Source: Verrucomicrobiota bacterium (GTDB taxonomy: Bacteria > Verrucomicrobiota > Verrucomicrobiia > JABWAM01). Taken from it: 58,969 nt of DNA. The stretch spans positions 1 to 58,969 of the forward strand of contig JAHFSY010000026.1 in assembly GCA_023269615.1 (NCBI GenBank), given 5' to 3'. The notes under the pieces were generated by a model. It was not told the origin of the DNA. It worked only from the letters and a program-made list of their open reading frames with translations, and made no database searches. Of this stretch, positions 26,707 to 32,339 are shown piece after piece; the first letter of the stretch is position 1, and the number at the start of each line of letters is the position of its first letter. The position numbers and the translations under genes are program-made.

Positions 26707-26985
26707 TCTTTCTTCATTTCGGATTCTGTTGGATACCGTGAACGCGATAACCCCGCCCCCGATCAGCAGCCAGGCGACGAACGGCATCCATCGATACACA
26801 CAGCTATTGGCTGCTGAGGTAATAGCAGCGGCTGCGATCTTCCTTCTTTCTTCCTCCTCTTCTTTGGTGGTGGGCTTGCAGCGCCATGAAACGCGAGGGG
26901 ACCACCGTTGGCAAAAGAGATCGTAGGCGACCCCAACATAAATCAGCGACATGATGGTGATTGGAACCCATCGAGAATCGTTCAT
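26662..26985 (-). CDS. Small two-helix membrane protein, cassette-array ORF 3
   Basis: 107 residues: one hydrophobic segment near the N-terminus (ITIMSLIYVGVAYDLF), a charged Lys/Glu stretch (KPTTKEEEEERRK), and a second helix (MPFVAWLLIGGGVIAFTV). No family recognised. Its C-terminus (AEPVRPVNAATRRD) is encoded within attC-like site b, and the start lies 19 bases past site a's R' box. A membrane location is likely; the function is unknown. Confidence 0.7.
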   Translation of the reverse strand: MNDSRWVPITIMSLIYVGVAYDLFCQRWSPRVSWRCKPTTKEEEEERRKIAAAAITSAANSCVYRWMPFVAWLLIGGGVIAFTVSNRIRNEERAEPVRPVNAATRRD

Positions 26986-27004
26986 AGGCAGAATAATTTC
27001 TTAT

Positions 27005-27075
27005 GCCGAACGTCATGAGTGAGCGATGGTCTGGAGCGTCAGCGGAAGATCATTCGCTCGACTCGATGGTTCGGC
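27005..27075 (-). repeat. attC-like recombination site a (71 bp)
   Basis: Forward-strand layout: GCCGAAC (27005-27011), spacer, GAGTGAGCGAT (27017-27027), loop, ATTCGCTCGACTC (27052-27064), spacer, GTTCGGC (27069-27075). The inner arms pair along 11 bp with exactly two unpaired bases, a T (27053/27054) and a G (27060), on the same strand. Extrahelical G and T on the bottom strand are the structural signature that integron integrases use to pick the strand. This is the best-preserved site. Confidence 0.78.
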
Positions 27076-27083
27076 GATAGCTT

Positions 27084-27416
27084 TCATGGGGTGTACGCTT
27101 GGTGCTCGGGAATCATCTCCTGTATCTTGAAGGCTTCCCACGAGTCGAAAAAGCGCGTCGATGGCCACTGTGCAAATTGATCGGGCATACCACTCCATGT
27201 GAGGTGAACAACTGCGAGAGGTCCCTGCTGGGAATTCGTTTCGAATAGAACATCGTCACAGTCACAGCGACAAGCCACTGCTCGACACTCGGCTCCCGAT
27301 AGGACGTGGTCGGGCCGCATCTCCTTGGCGAGCTCCGTTTCTAGGCTGGCCCTTTCCTCGTTTTGGAGAGCGAGCCACGGCTCGAGTATCTGAAATGGTA
27401 TCGAAGGTGGATTCAT
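27084..27416 (-). CDS. Hypothetical cytoplasmic protein, cassette-array ORF 4 (first position)
   Basis: 110 residues from ATG 27416 (MNPPSIPFQILEPWLALQNE). It has no signal peptide or membrane helix. It contains four closely spaced Cys (GAECRAVACRCDCDD) that could bind metal or be exposed thiols, and an aromatic C-terminal part (HLTWSGMPDQFAQWPSTRFF). No family recognised. The ATG is 6 bases from a lone GTTCGGC box (GTTCGGC-AGAAAA-ATG), matching the spacing at ORF 2. It ends just before site a. Confidence 0.7.
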   Translation of the reverse strand: MNPPSIPFQILEPWLALQNEERASLETELAKEMRPDHVLSGAECRAVACRCDCDDVLFETNSQQGPLAVVHLTWSGMPDQFAQWPSTRFFDSWEAFKIQEMIPEHQAYTP

Positions 27417-27894
27417 TTTTCTGCCGAACAAGAATTAGGCGAATGGAAAAATATTAAATATTGGGTCCATCCACCTATGCAAGTATTGGATTCACGGGTC
27501 TGTATAGATGAAGCATATCGCCCATGTTTTCGAATGGAGGAAAATCGACGGCTGGGGAATCATGGAGGCGTGGATTCTTTGGGTAAAATACCGCGTTCCG
27601 AGTGGATGTCAATGGCTGCAGGAAGCTTTTGCAGGGCTTTCGAATTTGGAGTGGTTATGGAGCTGCTTGTGCTGCTTGTTGGCCGCGTTGTGCCTTTTGT
27701 GCCTCTTTGCGGCCAATTTCTGCGTTCGGTGCATGGGAATATGGCCGCGAAGAGGCTCAAAAAGCACAAGAATGACGGGCCGATATGAGTGCCAAACCCA
27801 AATGCGCAAGCCCTGCGGCAGGAACTTCCAACGTCGAACGTTGAACATTAAACGTCCAACACGGAACAGAATGAAAAAATCATCAACATCATTT
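27417..27894. other. Non-coding spacer with orphan R' box and repeat copies
   Basis: No supportable gene. GCCGAAC at 27423-27429 (R' box of the first cassette) has no matching arm within 100 bases, so it may be an attI-like junction or a broken attC. At 27660-27720 there is low-complexity text of the tgtgcctttTGTGCCTCTTTGCGG kind. At 27822-27860 there is a copy of a dispersed GAACTTCCAACGTCGAA repeat. Confidence 0.55.
27822..27860. repeat. Dispersed repeat copy (GAACTTCCAACGTCGAA...)
   Basis: The 17-base word GAACTTCCAACGTCGAA (27822-27838) is identical to the left arm of the inverted repeat at 32154-32272, and the extension CGTTGAACATTAAACGTCCAAC resembles that repeat's right arm read in reverse. 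Two copies 4.3 kb apart, both intergenic, show a repeat family. Confidence 0.6.
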
Positions 27895-28224
27895 TCAATA
27901 CACCTCGATGATTTGTTCTCCCGCTGCGAGTTTCTGCTCGATTTGGGGCCAGCGCGCTTCCATGGTGCTGATCAAGGCTGGCTTGCGGCAGTTGCCGATC
28001 CGCAGCCAGATCACCGGCGTCGTTTCGGAGCGCAACAGCGACAGGTCGGCAAAATCCTCGTCCTTGGTAATGATGACGCAGCCGTGTTGGAGCGCGTGGT
28101 TCCAGATCACCGTGTCATTGGCCTGGTTGAGATGCACATCACGAACGTGGGTCGCCGTGTGGCCTTTGGCTTGAAGCCAGCGCACCAATGCGGACGGCAG
28201 ATGATTATCGATCAAAAAATTCAC
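27895..28224 (-). CDS. DUF5615 PIN-like toxin
   Basis: 109 residues with the compact PIN-like fold pattern: N-terminal MNFLIDNHLPSALVRWL with the first Asp, then HVRDVHLNQANDTVIW, and the late VIITKDEDFADLS carrying two or three acidic residues. DUF5615 proteins act as ribonuclease-like toxins paired with DUF433 antitoxins. The start overlaps the antitoxin stop by four bases (ATGA type), so the two are co-translated. An active-site set seems intact. Confidence 0.88.
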   Translation of the reverse strand: MNFLIDNHLPSALVRWLQAKGHTATHVRDVHLNQANDTVIWNHALQHGCVIITKDEDFADLSLLRSETTPVIWLRIGNCRKPALISTMEARWPQIEQKLAAGEQIIEVY

Positions 28225-28445
28225 ACTGCGCGCACGACGGTGTGATCATGCATCGCCGCTGCAAACTCCAAACAGGCCCGGATGTCATCAGCCTCCAAGT
28301 CGGGATAGTCTTCAAGGATCTCCTCCCAGGAAGCGTCATGAGATAGAAGTTCCAACACATCTTTCACCCGGATGCGCAAGCCCCGGATGCAAGGCCGTCC
28401 TCCACATTTCCCAGGCTCCATTGTGATTCGATCCATGTGGCTCAT
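28221..28445 (-). CDS. DUF433 antitoxin
   Basis: 74 residues from ATG 28445 (MSHMDRITMEPGKCGGRP); the DUF433 core is CGGRPCIRGLRIRVKDVLEL, DASWEEILEDYPDLEADDI and RACLEFAA. DUF433 carries an HTH and normally both neutralises the DUF5615 toxin and represses the operon. The gene order antitoxin-toxin and the four-base overlap are typical. An upstream start at 28484 is possible but adds residues outside the domain. Such modules often sit in mobile or cassette regions, which fits the neighbours. Confidence 0.88.
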   Translation of the reverse strand: MSHMDRITMEPGKCGGRPCIRGLRIRVKDVLELLSHDASWEEILEDYPDLEADDIRACLEFAAAMHDHTVVRAV

Positions 28446-28560
28446 GGTGATAATATATGTTCCCTCCCTACAGTTGGCGAGCATCTTTTTCCCTGGGATG
28501 GCACTTGCGATGAGCCTCCTTCATCCGGGTGGATTACTTTTGACCTTTACACGCGCGGGC

Positions 28561-28968
28561 TTAATGGGGGTTGGGCGTTTCGGGAATCGAATCCACAATA
28601 TGCCTGCAAACTCGACGCTCAAACCTGAATAGCCGAGAAACGAGAAAAAGCAAGCCAGTCAGCGGGATAATGTAATAGGCAGAGGTCAGACACTGGAAGC
28701 CAAGCACAACACGCGCAATGGAGTGATTCCCTTCAGGCATCGAATCCGCATCCCATAGTCGCACAAAGGAAAGGAAGTCGATGTGTTGTTCTTTTGCGAT
28801 CGCATTGGCGATGTACAAAAAGGTCAGGCATGCGACTGCTCCGAATACAGCAATGAGGAAATACAACCATTCCAGCACTGCCCCTAACCTGCCAGCGCGC
28901 CGTCGAACTGTCTTCATGTCCTTTTTGAACAAAGCAGCTTCGCGGGGTGAAGACGGAGAAGCAGGCAT
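28561..28968 (-). CDS. Hypothetical membrane protein
   Basis: 135 residues with hydrophobic segments at about 30-52 (VLEWLYFLIAVFGAVACLTF) and 95-118 (SAYYIIPLTGLLFLVSRLF), and basic flanks. A possible start at M18 (28917) has GGA close by. No family recognised. The orientation agrees with the toxin-antitoxin pair and the cassette ORFs, but no attC-like site separates them. Confidence 0.55.
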   Translation of the reverse strand: MPASPSSPREAALFKKDMKTVRRRAGRLGAVLEWLYFLIAVFGAVACLTFLYIANAIAKEQHIDFLSFVRLWDADSMPEGNHSIARVVLGFQCLTSAYYIIPLTGLLFLVSRLFRFERRVCRHIVDSIPETPNPH

Positions 28969-29052
28969 GGAGGGAACGTAGCTTGGAAAAGGTTCGTATT
29001 CAAGGCGGTTTGAGAGCGGGAAGCATGTGTGGAGAGTCGAGTGTTGCGGCCT

Positions 29053-29226
29053 ATGGCAACACTACGACAGAAGTTTATACGGGACCTCGCGCTGCGAGGC
29101 CATGCCCATCGGACCCAGAAGACTTACGTGCGATTCATCGCCGATCTGGCGAAGCACTACGGACGGAGCCCTGAAGCCCAGCAGTTGCCGAGTGCCGCAG
29201 CCGCCCTGTTGCGTTGCGCAACATAA
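29053..29226 (+). pseudogene. Truncated tyrosine recombinase N-terminus
   Basis: The first 40 residues (ATLRQKFIRDLALRGHAHR, TQKTYVRFIADLAKHYGRSP) are the SAM-like core-binding N-terminal domain of a tyrosine recombinase, of the type often found with IS91-like elements. The catalytic domain is missing: a 64-base hairpin begins at 29184 and the frame closes at 29226. It points away from the cassette ORFs, the orientation an intI would have, but the match to IntI is not specific. Confidence 0.6.
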
Positions 29227-29247
29227 GCGGCGAAGGCACTCGGCAAC
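29184..29247. repeat. 64-base imperfect hairpin abutting the recombinase remnant
   Basis: GTTGCCGAGTGCC (29184-29196) and GGCACTCGGCAAC (29235-29247) are perfect 13-bp arms. Inside is a second perfect stem, TGTTGCG-TTG-CGCAACA (29208-29224), plus GCCGC/GCGGC pairing. It interrupts the recombinase frame. It may be the end of a transposable element or a REP-like unit. Confidence 0.6.
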
Positions 29248-29350
29248 CGCGTCGATTCCCGACAGAATGCAATCTGCGGAGAAAAATCCGAAAGCAAAGC
29301 ACAGGATTGATCTTCTCCCCGCCTTGCGCTACGGTGGCAGTTGTTCTCTT

Positions 29351-30235
29351 ATGAAAAAATTTCCAATCTTTGCAGGCTTCGTGTCCCTTGCCCTTCTTCT
29401 GTGCCTTTCCCCCGCCCATGCGGCCAGCAAGAAAAAGGAGCCCGTTGCTCCGACGGTGGACACCGCCAAGGTCGTCAAGGAACTCCGCAAGGAACTTGAT
29501 GACCTCGAAGCCAAGCTTGTCCAGTTGCGGTCCGATGACGGCAAGATGGATGACACCAAGCGCATGTCCAAGGACGAGCGCAAGGCCCTGGTTGCAGATA
29601 TCAAGGCGTGTTATGCGCACGCGGCACTCCTCCCGCTCTGGGAGTCGTTCGACGACAATCAGAAAGGCTTCCTCAACCAGGCGTTCAAGCGTCTCAACAC
29701 GGAAATCAAGGCCATCAAGAGCGCCCCGGGCGCCAGCTACAAGGAGCAGGCTGATGACCAGATGGCTCTCCTCAACTACCCGGAGGCCGCCAAGTTATAC
29801 GAGAAGGCTGAAAGTCAAGCGCCCAAGGAATCGGATGAAGCCGCGGAGGCTCTGTTTTACGTTGGCTACGCCAACTCGGTCCAGGGCGGCAATTCCGCGG
29901 CATGTTCCACGTGGGATCGCGTGCAGAAACGATATCCCAAGAGCAAATGGGCTGCCACCTCCCTGGCTTACATCATCCAATTTCACATGGGCTCCGTCGC
30001 CACAAAATCCGTTGCAGAAAAGGAAACGCTCCAGTTGATCCGCGATTATCCCGACTCCCCGGAAGCCGCAGCAGCGAAGCTGGCGATGGCAACGGCCAAG
30101 GCCGGAACCAATGCGCCTCCCGCAGAAGCCGCGGCAGCAGCTCCTCCCGAGGCCCCTCCGGCTGATCCGCCTCCTGCTGAAGCGACTCCTCCTCCACCCG
30201 ATGAAACAGCACCCCCCGCCCCGCCAGCCCCGTAA
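29351..30235 (+). CDS. Secreted TPR-like envelope protein with Pro-rich tail
   Basis: 294 residues from ATG 29351: signal peptide (FAGFVSLALLLCLSPAHA), a coiled coil (VVKELRKELDDLEAKLVQLR), TPR-like helical pairs of the BamD/YbgF kind (LLNYPEAAKLYEKAESQAPK, ACSTWDRVQKRYPKSKWA), and a 40-residue Ala/Pro-rich tail. Likely periplasmic scaffold. It is followed 5 bases later by the Sel1-repeat gene, hence an operon. Confidence 0.8.
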   Translation: MKKFPIFAGFVSLALLLCLSPAHAASKKKEPVAPTVDTAKVVKELRKELDDLEAKLVQLRSDDGKMDDTKRMSKDERKALVADIKACYAHAALLPLWESFDDNQKGFLNQAFKRLNTEIKAIKSAPGASYKEQADDQMALLNYPEAAKLYEKAESQAPKESDEAAEALFYVGYANSVQGGNSAACSTWDRVQKRYPKSKWAATSLAYIIQFHMGSVATKSVAEKETLQLIRDYPDSPEAAAAKLAMATAKAGTNAPPAEAAAAAPPEAPPADPPPAEATPPPPDETAPPAPPAP

Positions 30236-30240
30236 TTCTC

Positions 30241-31314
30241 GTGAGCGACAAGCTTCCACCAGTCCTGCTGGAAACCGCTCCCGTTGATCCTCCCCACGCA
30301 AAAAAGAAAAATGTCCGCGCCATCCTGCTCATCCTGGGTTTGATGCTGTTGATCGTCATGGGCGGAACAGCGGGACTTGCATGGTGGGGATATCGGAAGT
30401 TTAAAGCCGCAACCTCCTCGAACAACAACGAGAATGCCGTGGCCGCAGCTGCCAACCTCGTGTCCATGATCAATCCCGACGTGGAGATCATCCCGGGCAA
30501 GGGCCCCAACGGCGCCATCACCATCCGCGACAAAAAAAGCGGCGATAGCGCCACCATTGACCTCAATGCCATCCAGAAGGAATTGAACAGCCAGTCCGCC
30601 TCCGGCAAGGAAATCAATCCCATGCTCTCCGCCGCCCGGCTCATGGTCGCCATGAACCCCGACATGGAGATTGTCTCGACCGATGAAACCACGGGCGCCG
30701 TTCAAATCCGTGACAAAAAAAGCGGCGAATCCGTCACGCTCAGCCCCAAGGATTTCGAAAAGGTGAATCTCGGAACGCTGTTCAAGGGAATGTCCGCCAC
30801 AGGCGAAGCCACCCCGGCATCCTCTACTCCCGACGGCGTGGACCAACTTCTGGCAGCCGTCCAAAAAGGAGACCCCGAGGCGCAGTACAAGCTCGGCGTC
30901 GCATACTTCCATGGCCGCGGCGTGGAGCAGGATTACGTCGCAGCATCCAAGTGGTACCAAGCGGCCGCGGAGCAGGGCAACGACAAGGCACAATTCAACC
31001 TCGGCCTGATGTGCCTCGATGGCAACCAGGGCGTGGCCAAGGATGAAGCGGAAGCTGCCCGATGGTTTCGCAAGGCCTCCGAACACGGCCACGCCAAGGC
31101 CCGGTTCAATCTCGGCAGGCTCTACCTCAACGGCCTCGGCGTGCCCAAGGACAATGTGGAAGCCTACGTCTGGCTCACCCTCGCCTCAGCTCAAGGACAA
31201 ATGGACCCCGAAAGCATGCTTCTCGTCACCACCCGCATGACATCCCAGGATCTAGCCGAGGCGCAAAAACGAATCGATGCCATTCAATCCAACGAAGGCG
31301 CCACGAAGGAATAA
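30241..31314 (+). CDS. Membrane-anchored Sel1-repeat protein with internal duplication
   Basis: 357 residues from GTG 30241. One membrane helix (AILLILGLMLLIVMGGTAG) is followed by two copies of a unit built around ITIRDKKSGDSATIDL and VQIRDKKSGESVTLSP, about 65 residues apart, each preceded by a segment of the type LVSMINPDVEI / LMVAMNPDMEI. Three Sel1 repeats follow (DPEAQYKLGVAYFHGRGV, KAQFNLGLMCLDGNQGVA, KARFNLGRLYLNGLGVP). Sel1 proteins act as binding scaffolds. The role of the duplicated unit is unknown. Confidence 0.85.
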   Translation: MSDKLPPVLLETAPVDPPHAKKKNVRAILLILGLMLLIVMGGTAGLAWWGYRKFKAATSSNNNENAVAAAANLVSMINPDVEIIPGKGPNGAITIRDKKSGDSATIDLNAIQKELNSQSASGKEINPMLSAARLMVAMNPDMEIVSTDETTGAVQIRDKKSGESVTLSPKDFEKVNLGTLFKGMSATGEATPASSTPDGVDQLLAAVQKGDPEAQYKLGVAYFHGRGVEQDYVAASKWYQAAAEQGNDKAQFNLGLMCLDGNQGVAKDEAEAARWFRKASEHGHAKARFNLGRLYLNGLGVPKDNVEAYVWLTLASAQGQMDPESMLLVTTRMTSQDLAEAQKRIDAIQSNEGATKE

Positions 31315-31373
31315 AATTCTGCCTGCCCCCCCCACTTGCGAATCGCCTTCCGATGCGTTATCTTCCCGCCATC

Positions 31374-32123
31374 ATGAAAACATGGCCGCGGCGCCCTTTG
31401 ATCCTCATTGCATCCGCCAGCATGGCCGCTTCAGTTCTGCATGCCGATGACGCCTCTCCGCCCGTCACCGAAGCCGACCTCTCTCAAACGTGGGGACAAA
31501 CCAACGGCAGAATGGAATGCGGGAATGAGGTTGTCCTGTTTTTTCCGCGCGCCACGATCACCCTCAGCAACGGGCGCGTGAGCGAATGCCGCATTCGCGA
31601 TCTCGAACTCGAACGCAAGGAAGCCGAAGAGGCTGTTCGTGAAAGGGACCGCCGCCTCGCGCTCGCCAAAGCCGAGGCCGAAACCGCCGCCCACGAACGC
31701 GCCATCGCGGAAGCCAGGGCTGAAGAGGAAAAAGCCAGGGCCATGACCGCCCTCGCATCAACTCCAACCTATCAATCCCTCCAAGCCACGATGTCCGCAG
31801 TCACATCCTCGTGTTACTCGGCTCCCACAGGCTTCGGCTTCGGCACCTCGTCCGGGCGAGCTTGCGTGACTCAGCAAAATCTTGCCGGTGTCCAGAGCGG
31901 CGAAGTGGTCGTCGTGCCCAACCTCGATCCAGCCACCGGCACCTGGAAGTCATGCCAGCCCCAATATGTGGCCGTGAAGCGGGAGACCTTTCAAACTTAC
32001 GGCGGAACTCTCGCCGCCCAGTATGCCCCGCCTTCCACCTGTCAGGCCCATTGCGCCCCCGCCTGTCCCCCGCCCCACTGCACAACAGCGTCCGGCGGCA
32101 TCAAGGTGAAAATCAAATTGTAA
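31374..32123 (+). CDS. Secreted coiled-coil protein, Cys-containing tail
   Basis: 249 residues from ATG 31374 (an ATG seven codons earlier is possible). Signal peptide (PLILIASASMAASVLHA). A highly charged heptad-like coiled coil occupies about residues 75-125 (ERKEAEEAVRERDRRLALAK, AEETA-type repeats). The tail is Cys-rich (CQAHCAPACPPPHC). No family recognised. The Cys cluster could cross-link or bind metal. It is 59 bases after the Sel1 gene and may be co-transcribed. Confidence 0.7.
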   Translation: MKTWPRRPLILIASASMAASVLHADDASPPVTEADLSQTWGQTNGRMECGNEVVLFFPRATITLSNGRVSECRIRDLELERKEAEEAVRERDRRLALAKAEAETAAHERAIAEARAEEEKARAMTALASTPTYQSLQATMSAVTSSCYSAPTGFGFGTSSGRACVTQQNLAGVQSGEVVVVPNLDPATGTWKSCQPQYVAVKRETFQTYGGTLAAQYAPPSTCQAHCAPACPPPHCTTASGGIKVKIKL

Positions 32124-32153
32124 ACGGGACAGGAACGTCCAGCATCTAACGTC

Positions 32154-32272
32154 GAACTTCCAACGTCGAAGGTTCTGATTCTTTTTCCTCCCTACGTGCC
32201 CTCCGTGCCTCCGTGGTTTTTCCGTTCTGCTTCCCTCGATGTTGGGCGTTGAACGTTCGACGTTGGAAGTTC
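32154..32272. repeat. Inverted-repeat element upstream of valS
   Basis: GAACTTCCAACGTCGAA (32154-32170) and its exact reverse complement TTCGACGTTGGAAGTTC (32256-32272) are 17-bp arms around 85 bases that contain an imperfect 'gcc-tccgtg' text (ACGTGCCCTCCGTGCCTCCGTGG). The same arm word occurs at 27822. It looks like a MITE-like or REP-type intergenic element. It has no ORF. Confidence 0.7.
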
Positions 32273-32339
32273 TTGCTGATAGCCTGATAAATTCCGGTCT
32301 GGCGGTCCGGCCCTTGTTTGTGCCAGAAATGGAATTCCC

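Larger units (their letters stand above)
25523..27429 (-). mobile_element. Integron-like gene cassette array lacking an integrase (CALIN-like)
   Basis: Four unrelated small ORFs all read leftward. They are separated by sites flanked by GCCGAAC and GTTCGGC. Two sites (26647-26706 and 27005-27075) show the full attC architecture: outer R boxes, inner L inverted repeats with extrahelical G (and T) on the strand that is bottom relative to the ORFs, and unpaired spacers. A third (26180-26235) is half-decayed. A lone GTTCGGC R'-type box precedes the first ORF. Start codons follow the R' box after 6 to about 20 bases, as in cassettes. No complete intI gene is present in the window. Confidence 0.7.

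Noticed and set aside
27508..28245. 245-codon plus-strand frame across the spacer and the toxin gene
   Set aside because: Its second half is antisense to the DUF5615 toxin and its first half reads repeat text; no domain.
29027..29350. Upstream extension of the TPR-like envelope protein
   Set aside because: It reads through the recombinase remnant and hairpin; the signal peptide starts at 29351.
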